Source: a virus. Taken from it: DNA of 64,000 nucleotides. The position numbers and the translations under genes are program-made. The stretch spans positions 28,200 through 92,199 of the IMG/VR virus record IMGVR_UViG_3300046459_000548; one strand, 5' to 3'. The notes below the pieces were generated by a model. That model ran no database searches. It was given only the letters and a program-made list of their open reading frames with translations, and was not told where the DNA came from. Of this stretch, positions 6,963 to 15,236 are shown one piece after another (within the stretch, counting starts at the first letter, position 1; the number at the start of each line of letters is the position of its first letter).

Positions 6963-7355
6963 ATGAGCGAAACGAGCACCGCACGATCGGTCGTCACTTA
7001 CGCCGCCGTGCTCGCCAGGGCTGCGGCCTACGGCATCCGGGCCAGCACCACCAGGCGGGCCGTGGAGCGGCTCCAGTCGCGCTTCCAGGAGCGCGCCGAC
7101 TCGGCCCGGTATCTGTCCGAGGCGATGACCGTCCTGCATGTCGACGAGCCCACCACCACCGCCTACATGGAGATCGCGACCCTGTCGAACGCGATGGCCG
7201 GGAACGTCGGCCAGATCGTCTCCGCCTCCGACTCGCTGGCCACCTCAGCCCAAGGCCTGGACTCGGAGACGAAGGCCCAGCACGGGCGGATGGCCGACGC
7301 CAACCGCACCCACAGCGTGCAGATGGCCGACCGCGAGTTCATCAAGCGCCAGTAG
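6963..7355 (+). CDS. Helical hypothetical protein upstream of tra
   Basis: A 130-residue, almost entirely helical protein two bases after the previous stop. Its middle (TLSNAMAGNVGQIVSASDSLATSAQGLDSETKAQ) resembles the heptad-rich signalling segments of methyl-accepting proteins, but it has no transmembrane region and is too short for one. It could partner the coiled-coil membrane proteins beside it. An 11-bp stem-loop separates it from tra. Confidence 0.6.
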   Translation: MSETSTARSVVTYAAVLARAAAYGIRASTTRRAVERLQSRFQERADSARYLSEAMTVLHVDEPTTTAYMEIATLSNAMAGNVGQIVSASDSLATSAQGLDSETKAQHGRMADANRTHSVQMADREFIKRQ

Positions 7356-7373
7356 AGGCCAGACACGCCCCAC

Positions 7374-7405
7374 GAAGGGCGGGGCCAGCCCTGACCCCGC
7401 CCTTC
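7374..7405 (+). terminator. Stem-loop between helical gene and tra
   Basis: GAAGGGCGGGG (7374-7384) pairs perfectly with CCCCGCCCTTC (7395-7405), an 11-bp stem with a 10-base loop. It lies 27 bases before the tra ATG and may attenuate read-through into tra. Confidence 0.6.
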
Positions 7406-7431
7406 ACCACCGCAGACTCGGAGAGAACCGG

Positions 7432-9993
7432 ATGGCAACGCCGACCCTAACCAAGCCCGAAGCTAAGACCGAAGAGCCGCAGCAGGAACTCACTGGACTG
7501 CGCGCCCGCATGGAGCAGTCGATCAACCCCGGCCTGTACGTCGGCGCCGGGCTGGGCGTCGCCTCGGCGTACCTCACCGGCGACCCGCTGCTGCTGACCA
7601 CCGTCGGCGCCACCGGTGTCGCTGCCGGCTGGGCCGCGTTGGGCATGAACCCCGGCCCGTGGCGGTGGCTGCCCGGCCAGGGAGAGCCGTGGGAATGGAT
7701 GTGCCGCCGCAGCAACCGCAGCTACCGGCGCAAGGTCCGTCGGATGCGTATTCGGCTCGACTCCGACGCGCAGGCCGTCGCGGTCGGCCCGGGCAAGACG
7801 AAGCCGATCATCATCGGCGTCACCGACGGCTGGCGCACCCGCGACGACCGGCCGGAACTGGTCCGCGAGGCCACCGCCGAAGCCCACCGGGTCCGCTGCG
7901 CTCTCCTCCGCAAGGTGTGGGCGCAGGCGCTGCCGAACTGGAACTCCGGCTGGTGGCGCAAGTACACGGCCGCCGAGATGGCGCTCCGGGCCGGACCGCT
8001 TGCCGCAATCCCCGCCAGCGGATTCGTCGAGATGCCCTGGTGGGCACACCTCACGGTCGTCAGCATCGGAGCCGGCTGGGGATCCCGCACCTGGCACCGC
8101 CCCGCCCCCGCGGCCATCGACACGGCCGGCCCGAAGGGCGCCGACTGGTATGTGGCCCGCTGGGCGGAGTGGATCGCCTGCGAGCGAGGCCCGCTGCCCG
8201 ACTCCAAGCTGGCCAGTGTCGCCGTCGACGCCGACAAGCTCACCGCGATCATCGTGTCCACCACGGCGAAGCCGGCACTGTCCGTCGACCAGGACTCGAT
8301 CAGCATCGCGTTCGGGGTGCCGCCCCGGGCAGTGAACGTGTACCGGCCCGACGACATGGCCGCCTCCCGGGCCAAGCTGACGGTGCGGCTGCGCACCAAG
8401 GCCGCCGAGCTGGACATGGGCGATCTCGTGGCCGTCTGGGACGAGTACAGCCCCTACACGGGCAGCGAGCTGCACGAGCCGGAGAAGACCGAGTTCGGGC
8501 GCCGCTTCCAGCTGCTCATGCCGCGGAAGGGCTCTTCCGTCGCCGACGTGCAGCCGCGCGCCATTGCCCAGGCCCTAGACCTCAAAGGCGAAGACGCCGT
8601 ATCCCGCCTTCACCTGCGGGTCATCGACGCCCGCCGCATCGAGGTCAACGAGATGAGCACCAACCCGCTTCAGGGCGGCGTGGCGCTCGACCTGGATGCC
8701 CTGACCATGGACGACCAGGGCTACATCACGGTCGGCAAGGACATCTACGGCCGCCCGGCCAAGTGGCGGCTGCTGAAATTCGACCGCAAGCGCCGCGGCC
8801 TGTCCGGGCAGCCGTCCGCGTCCGCCGTGCACTCCTTCGGCTCCGGCACCACCGGCTCCGGTAAGACCAGCCTCGAAGAAGACCTCCAGGTCGCACAGCG
8901 AAAGAACGGCTTCATCTCCTGGCTCGCCGACGGCAAGGGCGGCGCCGGGTATGCCTCCTGGCTGACCGAACTCGACTGGCTCCTCAAGTCGCCCTACGGG
9001 GCGATGCTCATGGGGCAGGCAGCCAACTCGGTCAGCGAGTACCGGTTCGCCGAGCAGATGAAACTGCAGTGGCTCGACGACGAAGGCTTCACCGAGAACG
9101 GGCGCAGTTTCTTCGTCATGAACGACCCGTTCAAGCCCATGGTCTGCACGTGGGACGAGTTCAACGAGATGATCCTCAAGGACCCGACCGCGTTCCACGT
9201 CAAGCCGCTCCTGCGGTCCGTGTCCAGCATCGGACGCCTCTCCCGCGCCGCCGGGATGGCCGCCCGCGTGCTGCTCCAGATCCCCAACCTGGACTCGATC
9301 GGCTCAGACGCGTCCGCCAACGCCATCCGCGACATGCTGCAGTCCGGCAACATCGCGCTGTTCCGCACCGCCCGCTCCGACGTGGACCTCATGTCGCTCG
9401 GATCCCGGACCCCCGAGTTCCGGCTCGCCCCGCTGCTCGAGCGTTTCCCGGACGGCTCCGAGACCGGCGGCCTGTTCTACATCGCCGACGGCAAAGCCCA
9501 GTACACCGCCTCCCGGGCCATGTTCCACAGCAACCCCGCCCGCATCGCCCGCCAGTTCCCCCTGCATGCCATCAGCTGGCAGGAAGCCGACGCCGCCTGC
9601 AAGGCCGGGCCCGCCGGGCTCGCCTACCTGCGGCGCGACGAATACCGCAACCTCGACGCCGGCGACGAGGAGGCGTTCCTCCGCGAGCTCGTCGCCAAAG
9701 AGCAGGAGGGCAGCAAGAAGGGCAAGACCGTCATCGACGTCAAGCCCGCAGTGGCCGCCGAGGTTGATGACGACGACCTCGACGACCTTGTCCCGCCCAC
9801 CCGCTCGCAGCTCGTCTGGCACGCGGTCGACGGCGGCGCCCGCCGCAACAAGCAGATCGCCGAGGTCACCGACCTGACCCGCACCAACGTCGCCGGCGCA
9901 ACAGCCCGCCTGGAGCGCCTCGGCAAGCTCGCCAAGAAGGAACGTGACTGGCACACCGCAGAACCGCTCGACACCGCATCCATCAGCGCCTAA
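7432..9993 (+). CDS. tra: FtsK/SpoIIIE-type conjugal DNA translocase (Tra)
   Basis: An 853-residue septal DNA translocator of the Streptomyces TraB type, which moves double-stranded plasmid DNA between mycelia. The ATG at 7432 has GGAGAG upstream. Two hydrophobic segments near the N-terminus (~35-70, then ~190-215) anchor it. The motor domain has Walker A GTTGSGKTS at 472-480 and a Walker B-like MVCTWDEF with D575/E576. The last ~70 residues form a winged helix (SQLVWHAVDGGARRNKQIAEVTDLTRTNVAGATARL), equivalent to the clt-recognition domain of TraB proteins. Neighbours are Spd-like membrane proteins and a GntR regulator, the usual plasmid/AICE transfer set. Family is secure; activity is not tested. 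Confidence 0.9.
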   Translation: MATPTLTKPEAKTEEPQQELTGLRARMEQSINPGLYVGAGLGVASAYLTGDPLLLTTVGATGVAAGWAALGMNPGPWRWLPGQGEPWEWMCRRSNRSYRRKVRRMRIRLDSDAQAVAVGPGKTKPIIIGVTDGWRTRDDRPELVREATAEAHRVRCALLRKVWAQALPNWNSGWWRKYTAAEMALRAGPLAAIPASGFVEMPWWAHLTVVSIGAGWGSRTWHRPAPAAIDTAGPKGADWYVARWAEWIACERGPLPDSKLASVAVDADKLTAIIVSTTAKPALSVDQDSISIAFGVPPRAVNVYRPDDMAASRAKLTVRLRTKAAELDMGDLVAVWDEYSPYTGSELHEPEKTEFGRRFQLLMPRKGSSVADVQPRAIAQALDLKGEDAVSRLHLRVIDARRIEVNEMSTNPLQGGVALDLDALTMDDQGYITVGKDIYGRPAKWRLLKFDRKRRGLSGQPSASAVHSFGSGTTGSGKTSLEEDLQVAQRKNGFISWLADGKGGAGYASWLTELDWLLKSPYGAMLMGQAANSVSEYRFAEQMKLQWLDDEGFTENGRSFFVMNDPFKPMVCTWDEFNEMILKDPTAFHVKPLLRSVSSIGRLSRAAGMAARVLLQIPNLDSIGSDASANAIRDMLQSGNIALFRTARSDVDLMSLGSRTPEFRLAPLLERFPDGSETGGLFYIADGKAQYTASRAMFHSNPARIARQFPLHAISWQEADAACKAGPAGLAYLRRDEYRNLDAGDEEAFLRELVAKEQEGSKKGKTVIDVKPAVAAEVDDDDLDDLVPPTRSQLVWHAVDGGARRNKQIAEVTDLTRTNVAGATARLERLGKLAKKERDWHTAEPLDTASISA

Positions 9994-10006
9994 AGGAGAT
10001 CAACTC

Positions 10007-10234
10007 ATGACCATCGCTATCAGCACCCTGTTCTTCCTCGCCTGCGTCGGCATGGCCTGGTGGTTCAAGAAGGACTCCTCGTTCCGCCCCCGCGAGTTCA
10101 TCGCCGTCTCCGTGTTCTGGATCCTCCTCGTCGCCACCCCCTTCGGCGGCGGCCTCGTCGACAAGATGCAGACCGTGATCGGGAACAGCGCCCGGGCGGG
10201 CGTCGACAGCGTCAGCTCCGTCTCCAGCAAGTAG
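10007..10234 (+). CDS. Small two-helix membrane protein
   Basis: A 75-residue protein with AAAGGAGAT before the ATG. It has two hydrophobic helices (IAISTLFFLACVGMAWWF and FIAVSVFWILLVATPFGG) joined by a basic loop, and a polar C-terminus (VDSVSSVSSK). It sits 13 bases after tra, so a small Spd-like accessory of conjugative transfer is likely, from position only. Confidence 0.65.
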   Translation: MTIAISTLFFLACVGMAWWFKKDSSFRPREFIAVSVFWILLVATPFGGGLVDKMQTVIGNSARAGVDSVSSVSSK

Positions 10235-10243
10235 CCCAAGCCT

Positions 10244-10268
10244 GGCGGCCCGCAACCGGCGGGCCGCC
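10244..10268 (+). terminator. GC hairpin after the tra operon
   Basis: GGCGGCCCGC (10244-10253) pairs with GCGGGCCGCC (10259-10268), a 10-bp stem with a 5-base loop, starting ten bases after the stop of the small membrane protein. Confidence 0.6.
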
Positions 10269-10315
10269 TGCATCAACCAGACCCCGCGCCGCCTGGCCCG
10301 GAAGGAGCCCAGCCC

Positions 10316-10807
10316 ATGCCCGCACAGCCTGAGCCCACCGACCGGGCCGAAATCCAGAAGCTCGCCAACGCCGTCGAGGAGGCGCTCGCGGGGGAGATGC
10401 GGACCTCGTACCGCGACGACAGCTCCGACGTGCCGTCATGGCGGGACGGATCCCGCATCGGCACCACCCCGCCCGTTCAGCAGCCCGACAGCCGGATCGC
10501 ACCCCAGTGGGCCGTCGGCATCGCCGTCGCGTCCGTCGGCGTCGGAGCCGGCTCGACCGGCCTCGGCTGCGCGGCGTGGCTCCTCTTCAAGGGGCTGTCG
10601 CTCGTCAGCGTCCCGGGCCTCGAGCGATTCGCGCTCATCGTCATCGCCCCGTTCGCCGGTGCGGCCATGGTGGTCACCGCCATCGGCGCCGCAATCGGCA
10701 AAGCCCGGACCACGATCACCACCATCCACAACCACGGCCCGGTGGACCAGCGGGAGATCCACACTAAGACCACCGGCGTGTGGGCCAAAACCAACAACCA
10801 GCAGTGA
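10316..10807 (+). CDS. Membrane protein resembling the DUF6251 family
   Basis: A 163-residue protein with GAAGGAG upstream of the ATG. The N-terminal third is polar and contains a DGSRIGTTPPVQQPDSR stretch. Two hydrophobic segments follow (AVGIAVASVGVGAGSTGLGC and FALIVIAPFAGAAMVVTAIGA), ending in IHNHGPVDQREIHTKTTGVWAKTNNQQ. This arrangement is that of the Streptomyces family I know as DUF6251, found beside conjugative genes. The function is unknown. Confidence 0.6.
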   Translation: MPAQPEPTDRAEIQKLANAVEEALAGEMRTSYRDDSSDVPSWRDGSRIGTTPPVQQPDSRIAPQWAVGIAVASVGVGAGSTGLGCAAWLLFKGLSLVSVPGLERFALIVIAPFAGAAMVVTAIGAAIGKARTTITTIHNHGPVDQREIHTKTTGVWAKTNNQQ

Positions 10808-10860
10808 AGCGACCGCACCCGCCGATAGCCTGCCGACTCCAACATCCCTGGGGGGAATGT

Positions 10861-11112
10861 ATGACCAGCTACAGCGACGTACAGAAGGCCGTGAGAGTCG
10901 AGAAGTTCAGGATCTGGTTCGCGTGGGCGTGCGGCGGCTGGGTCGGCCTGGGCGTAGCCTTCGCCACTCAGCGCATCCACATCGTCAGCGTCGTCACGCA
11001 GGTTCTGTTCGTCGGACTGGGGGCCCTGTCCACCATCGCCGCAGTGCGGATGAGCAACGCCCTCAATCGCAAGGCCGAAGCCGCACGCAAGGAAGTGCTG
11101 GGCGACCTGTAA
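10861..11112 (+). CDS. Small membrane protein (83 aa)
   Basis: An 83-residue protein; the ATG at 10861 follows a GGGGGGAA site. It has two hydrophobic segments (IWFAWACGGWVGLGVAFATQ and IVSVVTQVLFVGLGALSTIAA) flanked by charged ends. It is the last rightward gene of the transfer region. No family recognised. Confidence 0.65.
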   Translation: MTSYSDVQKAVRVEKFRIWFAWACGGWVGLGVAFATQRIHIVSVVTQVLFVGLGALSTIAAVRMSNALNRKAEAARKEVLGDL

Positions 11113-11125
11113 GCGCGGCTGGCCG

Positions 11126-11329
11126 TCAGCCGGAAACGCCAGGGCCCCGATCCTCACGGACCGGGGCCTTCGTCGTGCGGGCGGGGACGGCGCGGGCGAC
11201 CCAGTCGCGGCCGGCCGCGTCCGTCGGGCTCGTCACCGGTACCGCCCCCATGCGCTCGCAGATCAGGTCCAGTTCCCGCTGGCAGGAGGCCTCGCTCTTC
11301 GCGCGCACCATGTAGACGACGTCGCTCAT
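11126..11329 (-). CDS. Small hypothetical protein, leftward
   Basis: A 67-residue frame beginning MSDVVYMVRAKSEASCQREL, pointing against the transfer operon. The ribosome site is weak, and the tail (TTKAPVREDRGPGVSG) looks low in structure. It follows the DUF6221-like gene by about 50 bases and may form a leftward pair with it. It is a plausible gene, but weakly supported. Confidence 0.45.
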   Translation of the reverse strand: MSDVVYMVRAKSEASCQRELDLICERMGAVPVTSPTDAAGRDWVARAVPARTTKAPVREDRGPGVSG

Positions 11330-11381
11330 ACCGGCAGTGTGCCCGGGGTGGCGGGGGAGACGGGGCGGAATGCGGGAAGCG

Positions 11382-11732
11382 CTACGGGCGCCACGCCTCG
11401 TCGTAGCCGGGACGGTCGGCGTAGGGCAGCGCCATGATCTGGATCTGCATGGCAACAGCCCCAGCCGCGAGACGGTATGCCCGCTCGCCGCCGGTCGCGA
11501 GTCTACGGAACTCGGCGTAGTGGTCGAGGGCCTGCCGCTTGGCGTCGATCTCCCGCAGCAGTCGAGCCGGAACGCCGCAGTCGCAGGTCCCGGTCTCCCG
11601 GTCGGGGTAGAGCACCTCCGGTAGCGACTCGCAGTCGCGGGCATGCCAGGCCTTTTCCGTGCGTGGGTCGGCGATCTTTGCCGCATCCTCGTCGAGTTGG
11701 GCGCGCAGCCACTCGGGCAGGCCGTCGGTCAT
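11382..11732 (-). CDS. DUF6221-like hypothetical protein
   Basis: A 116-residue protein whose C-terminus MALPYADRPGYDEAWRP, together with the mid-region LLREIDAKRQALDHYAEF, matches the actinobacterial DUF6221 family, common in Streptomyces phages and plasmids. The ATG at 11732 has AGGAAGG nine bases upstream; an ATG three codons earlier would sit on the ribosome site. A CDCGVP cysteine pair lies in the middle. Biochemical role unknown. Confidence 0.7.
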   Translation of the reverse strand: MTDGLPEWLRAQLDEDAAKIADPRTEKAWHARDCESLPEVLYPDRETGTCDCGVPARLLREIDAKRQALDHYAEFRRLATGGERAYRLAAGAVAMQIQIMALPYADRPGYDEAWRP

Positions 11733-11767
11733 GGCGTCCATCCTTCCTGATAGTCGCGCGCCCCGGC

Positions 11768-12232
11768 GTGTTCCCAGGCGAGGAGCCGGAGTTGCTGATC
11801 GTTCACCCCGCCGAGACCCGCAGTCTCGCGATCCCCTTCGCACTGTACATAGTGGGCCTCTCGTACATCCGGTCCGTCCGGTACCTGGTGGTGCGGCGCC
11901 CCGACCAGTCGTACCGGTCGCAGCTCATCACCTTCGCCCTCGCCCCGCTGTCGAGCCTGCTCAACGTGTACCTGTGCAGCATCCTGCAGTACGCGGGCCT
12001 CGCCACGTTCCTCAAGACGGGCTGGTCGACGCGGGCGCACGTCGAGGTGTCCATCGGCGAAGCACCCGACCTGGCGCCGGCCACTGTCATCGGCGTCGAA
12101 GGAACCGACCCGGACGACACGACCCCCATGCCGCGCGCCGAGGCGCCCACTGTGCAGCTGGCGAAGCTCCTTGACCCGCTGACGGACGCGACGCTGGAGA
12201 TGCGGCTCCCCGGGCGGGAGGGCGCCGCTTGA
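11768..12232 (+). pseudogene. Truncated membrane glycosyltransferase C-terminus
   Basis: An open frame of about 154 codons with no ribosome site at its GTG. It looks like the C-terminal end of a membrane glycosyltransferase related to hyaluronan/GlcNAc polymerases: two hydrophobic segments (LAIPFALYIVGLSYIRSV and LITFALAPLSSLLNVYLCSI) and the flanks YLVVRRPDQSYRSQ and LKTGWSTRAHVEVSI. The catalytic GT-A domain is absent; upstream DNA is occupied by a leftward gene. I read it as a leftover 3' fragment from a rearrangement at the plasmid/phage boundary. A small expressed membrane protein cannot be excluded. Confidence 0.5.
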
Positions 12233-12256
12233 CGCCGCGGCGATGACCCGCACCGC

Positions 12257-12290
12257 GCAGGGCCCGCCTCCAGTCCGGGGCGGGCCCTGC
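12257..12290 (+). terminator. Strong hairpin at the transfer / phage boundary
   Basis: GCAGGGCCCGCC (12257-12268) pairs perfectly with GGCGGGCCCTGC (12279-12290), a 12-bp stem with a 10-base loop. It insulates the first phage-type gene from upstream transcription. Confidence 0.7.
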
Positions 12291-12379
12291 TACGCAACTT
12301 GCACACCTTGTCAGCGCGATGATGCACCATTGGTATAACGCATCACTCGCTTCCCGTACCACCGTCGAGGAGCACCGTC

Positions 12380-13078
12380 ATGCACGACCCCACACCTCTC
12401 CCGCCCGCCAAGCTCTGCGAGTGCGGATGCGGTAAGCCCACACCCCTTGCCAAGCAGAACCAGTCGTGGTCCGGGAGGAAGAAGGGTGAGCCAGCCCGCT
12501 TTATTGCGGGCCATAACGCCCGACTTGGAAAGCCTGAAGTGTGTGAAGCGCCGGACTGCGCAAGTAAGCCCTTCGGGGGCGGCCTCTGTTCGAAGCACTA
12601 TCAACGCCAGCGGCGGCACGGAAACCTGACCGGCAAGGTTCCGCAGGGGCCCGCCGAAGAGCGCTTCTGGCGATACGTCGATAAGACGGACGAGTGCTGG
12701 ACCTGGACGGGAGGGCGGGCCAACGACGGTTACGGCCGCTTCTTCATCAGCGAAGGCGACGGTAACGTCGCGGCGCACCGCTTCTCGTACCAACTGCACA
12801 ACGGCGAAATACCGGCCGGCCTCATCATCTGCCACCGATGCGACAACCCTCCGTGCGTGAGGCCAGACCATCTGTTCCTAGGCACTCACCTCGACAACGT
12901 GCAGGACATGTTCAGTAAGGGCCGCAACGTCAACGGTTACGCCAGAAGGACCCACTGTAAGAACGGCCATCCATTCGACGAGGAAAACACTCTGGTTCAG
13001 CCCGGTGGGTGGCGTCGCTGCCGAGCATGCCGCCACCTCGGCTACGTCAAACGGGTCGCAAAGAAGCGAGGTGCCTGA
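12380..13078 (+). CDS. HNH endonuclease with N-terminal zinc-binding segment
   Basis: A 232-residue nuclease with GAGGAG upstream of the ATG. The N-terminus carries cysteine-rich CECGCGKPTPL and FIAGHNARLG, then CEAPDCASKPFGGGLCSKHYQRQRRHG. The HNH_3-type core is around residues 130-185: VAAHRFSYQLHNGEIPAG, ICHRCDNPPCVRPDHLFLGTH and LDNVQDM. A final zinc knuckle (HCKNGHPF...RRCRAC) closes the protein. Free-standing HNH genes of this shape are common homing-type nucleases in actinophages. It is coupled to the next gene by a TGATG overlap. A short TATAAC box lies about 40 bases before the ATG. Confidence 0.88.
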   Translation: MHDPTPLPPAKLCECGCGKPTPLAKQNQSWSGRKKGEPARFIAGHNARLGKPEVCEAPDCASKPFGGGLCSKHYQRQRRHGNLTGKVPQGPAEERFWRYVDKTDECWTWTGGRANDGYGRFFISEGDGNVAAHRFSYQLHNGEIPAGLIICHRCDNPPCVRPDHLFLGTHLDNVQDMFSKGRNVNGYARRTHCKNGHPFDEENTLVQPGGWRRCRACRHLGYVKRVAKKRGA

Positions 13079-13728
13079 TGACTGAGGCCATCCACGACGA
13101 CGGCTACATCTGGCCGACCTGCGACCCCTGCGGACGGCAGCTCCGCCACGACGAACTCGGCCGCCGGGCTTGCCGCCTCTGCCAGGACCGTGTCGACCAA
13201 GCGCTCCGCCAACTGCCCGGACCCGACGGCCTATACGCCCAACTCGCCACCCGGCTCGCCCCAGGCCGAGGAGGCGACGGCCAGGTCGTGTCCGTCTCCC
13301 GCACCGCGCCGCTCCCACTCCGTCTCGAACCCCTCAGCCTCATGGCCCGCGGTGGCGTCGTCACCGTCCTCCAGGCCTGGCAGGTCGACTGGCACGAGCT
13401 CCTCGGCTGGCCCCATCCGCGCTGGCAGGGTGGCCTTCAGCAGCAACTCGACAACGCGGTCAAAGCATTGCGCGCCAACCTCGACTGGGCGGCCACTGAA
13501 CACCCGGCCTTCGGCGACTTCACGCACGAGACTCACAGCCTGGTCCGCCAGTGCGAGCGGCAGATAACCGGCGAGCGGCCCGAACGCCCAATCGCCGTCG
13601 CCTGCCCGTGCGGGACAGTTCTGCGGGTCACCGTCTCCACCCCGGGCTCACGCTGCCGCGGCTGCGGAACGCAGTACGCGCGCACCGAAGTTCTCGACCT
13701 GCCGCTGGCCGAACGATCTGCTGCGTAA
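13078..13728 (+). CDS. Zinc-finger-flanked phage hypothetical protein
   Basis: A 216-residue protein starting at the ATG that overlaps the HNH stop. A CDPCGRQL...RRACRLCQDR zinc knuckle lies near the N-terminus, and a second four-cysteine knuckle (CPCGTVLRVTV, CRGCGTQY) near the C-terminus. Between them is a helical region (LLGWPHPRWQGGLQQQLDNAVKALRANLDWA). The layout suggests nucleic-acid binding, but the family has no known function. Confidence 0.7.
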   Translation: MTEAIHDDGYIWPTCDPCGRQLRHDELGRRACRLCQDRVDQALRQLPGPDGLYAQLATRLAPGRGGDGQVVSVSRTAPLPLRLEPLSLMARGGVVTVLQAWQVDWHELLGWPHPRWQGGLQQQLDNAVKALRANLDWAATEHPAFGDFTHETHSLVRQCERQITGERPERPIAVACPCGTVLRVTVSTPGSRCRGCGTQYARTEVLDLPLAERSAA

Positions 13729-13822
13729 TCACCCAATCACCCAACGAATCTGCGCTTGCGCAGGTCACCGGCCGTATGTCACAGTGCCCACATCCGGATA
13801 CTCGTGTGTCCGCAGCTACAAC

Positions 13823-13847
13823 AGCCCCCAGCTTCCGGCCGGGGGCT
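13823..13847 (+). terminator. Hairpin with T-run followed by GCATG
   Basis: AGCCCCC (13823-13829) pairs with GGGGGCT (13841-13847), followed by TTC and then TGCATG. It is one of a recurrent class in this window: a hairpin, a short T-run, GCATG, then the next gene's ribosome site. Confidence 0.6.
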
Positions 13848-13853
13848 TTCTGC

Positions 13854-14114
13854 ATGTCGGGGGTGAGCGTGAACGTCACCGAGCTGTACCCCGAAGATCT
13901 CGTCTTCGAGCATGAGGCAACCGCAGTAACCGGCGTGCCTGGCACGGTGATTCGGCAGTGGGCCCGGCGCGGGAAGATTCGCCGCTTCACCGGTCGGCCC
14001 GGCGAGTACTCGGGTCAGGGACACGAGTTCAAGACCATGTACGCCCTCCCCGAAGTGCAGGCTCTTGCCTCCGCCTACCGGCCGATGCCCCAACGGGCAC
14101 CCCGCGCCGCCTAG
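13854..14114 (+). CDS. Phage helix-turn-helix protein
   Basis: An 86-residue protein with the core LVFEHEATAVTGVPGTVIRQWARRGKIRRFTG, a MerR-like helix-turn-helix with a basic recognition helix, then YALPEVQALASAY. The ATG at 13854 is used here; in-frame GTG codons at 13863 and 13869 are possible alternatives, as GGGGGTGA lies between them. It probably acts as a small regulator or excisionase-like factor for the phage module. Confidence 0.65.
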   Translation: MSGVSVNVTELYPEDLVFEHEATAVTGVPGTVIRQWARRGKIRRFTGRPGEYSGQGHEFKTMYALPEVQALASAYRPMPQRAPRAA

Positions 14115-14227
14115 AACCCCTGCGTCGGTGGTGACGCAGGCCGGGCCTTGAAGCGCTACGCGCTCGGCCCACCTCGTCCGCCCGGTCCTGTGGGGGGCCG
14201 GGCGGACGCAAACTTCCCGGGAAGGCG

Positions 14228-14437
14228 GTGCGTATGGCGGCAGTCGGCACGAGCACTCTTCGCTGCCCCATCTGCGCCATCGACCTCGACGCGCCAGTCT
14301 CGGCGATCCCCTACGAGCGTCGCTCCGGCCCGACGATGTACCTGTCGTTCGACCTGGCCCAGGTCCGCGACCACATTGCCGAGCACGACCTCGGATCGGC
14401 TGTCGCCACAGACCTGCCGCTCCCAAGCACCCCCTAG
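14228..14437 (+). CDS. Small hypothetical protein with CPIC motif (69 aa)
   Basis: A 69-residue protein. The GTG at 14228 follows GGGAAGG. TLRCPICAIDLD and a late FDLAQVRDHIAEHDL offer two Cys and two His at a zinc-finger-like spacing. It has no named family. A long hairpin follows the stop by about 30 bases. Confidence 0.55.
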   Translation: MRMAAVGTSTLRCPICAIDLDAPVSAIPYERRSGPTMYLSFDLAQVRDHIAEHDLGSAVATDLPLPSTP

Positions 14438-14467
14438 ACCCGGGTCCTGCCGCTCATCAGGCCCCGA

Positions 14468-14508
14468 CGTCCCGCCGCCCCACATTCCCCCCGTCGGGCG
14501 GCGGGACG
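14468..14508 (+). terminator. 13-bp stem-loop with C-rich loop
   Basis: CGTCCCGCCGCCC (14468-14480) pairs perfectly with GGGCGGCGGGACG (14496-14508); the loop is CACATTCCCCCCGTC. The same loop style occurs at 2411 and 3161 in the transfer region. Confidence 0.65.
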
Positions 14509-14530
14509 GCCCGACACCCAGAGGAGCTCC

Positions 14531-14749
14531 GTGCGCCGCCCCCTCGTTACCGCCCTGTTCGTCGCCGCATTCCTAGTCGGGCCGGTCGCCTGCACCCACG
14601 ACAGTCCCATCCCGGCGCCCAGCACCACGCGGCCGACACCGAGCAAGACGCCCAGCACGGCGCCGTCCCCGACGCTCGCACCGACTTCACCCGTACCGAG
14701 CCCGAGCGGACCGCCGGTCAGCAGCCAGGCCTCATCCGACGGACCCTGA
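14531..14749 (+). CDS. Small secreted or lipoprotein-like protein
   Basis: A 72-residue protein with GAGGAG before its GTG. The N-terminus MRRPLVTALFVAAFLVGPVAC is a signal sequence ending in a cysteine, with an imperfect lipobox. The rest is a Pro/Ser/Thr-rich tail suited to the cell surface. It begins the adhesin block. A phage-encoded surface lipoprotein could exclude competing phages, but nothing in the sequence proves that. Confidence 0.6.
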   Translation: MRRPLVTALFVAAFLVGPVACTHDSPIPAPSTTRPTPSKTPSTAPSPTLAPTSPVPSPSGPPVSSQASSDGP

Positions 14750-14759
14750 GGAGACTGCC

Positions 14760-15206
14760 GTGGCCGGCATCGTTTTCAACATCGCCCTCGGGCGGCTCGC
14801 CTACTACACGTCCCTGCCCGCCGCGAACGACGGCCTCGTCCTGATCGCCCTGGAAAGCAGCGGGCTGGAGACCGACGCCGTCCTGCGCGACAAGGACGAC
14901 TTCGCCGCAGTGGTCGCCGGTAGCACCAACGAGCAGGCCACCGTCGGACGCAAGCCGCTCACCGGCGTCACCGTCACCGTCGACGACACCAACGACCGCG
15001 TCGCGCTCGATGCCTCCGACGTCACCTGGTCATCGCCGACGGGCAACGCCATCGGTGCGGTGGTGATCTGCTACGACCCCGACACCACCGGCGGGACAGA
15101 CGCCGACCTGATCCCGCTCACCAAGCACGACCTGGCCTGGACCCCGGACGGCAACACCTTCAACCTGACCATCACGGACTTCGCCCGGGTCACCTCCGCC
15201 GCGTAA
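14760..15206 (+). CDS. Phage virion-associated hypothetical protein
   Basis: A 148-residue, beta-rich protein beginning with GTG (MAGIVFNIALGRLAYYTSLP) and rich in Thr/Asp (VTVTVDDTNDRVALDASDVTW). Proteins with this opening occur next to minor tail proteins in Streptomyces siphoviruses. Its place directly before the fibre-like proteins suggests a small tail component; this is inferred from order. Confidence 0.6.
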   Translation: MAGIVFNIALGRLAYYTSLPAANDGLVLIALESSGLETDAVLRDKDDFAAVVAGSTNEQATVGRKPLTGVTVTVDDTNDRVALDASDVTWSSPTGNAIGAVVICYDPDTTGGTDADLIPLTKHDLAWTPDGNTFNLTITDFARVTSAA

Positions 15207-15236
15207 GCAGTCCGGCGAAGGGAGCGGGAGGTCGCC

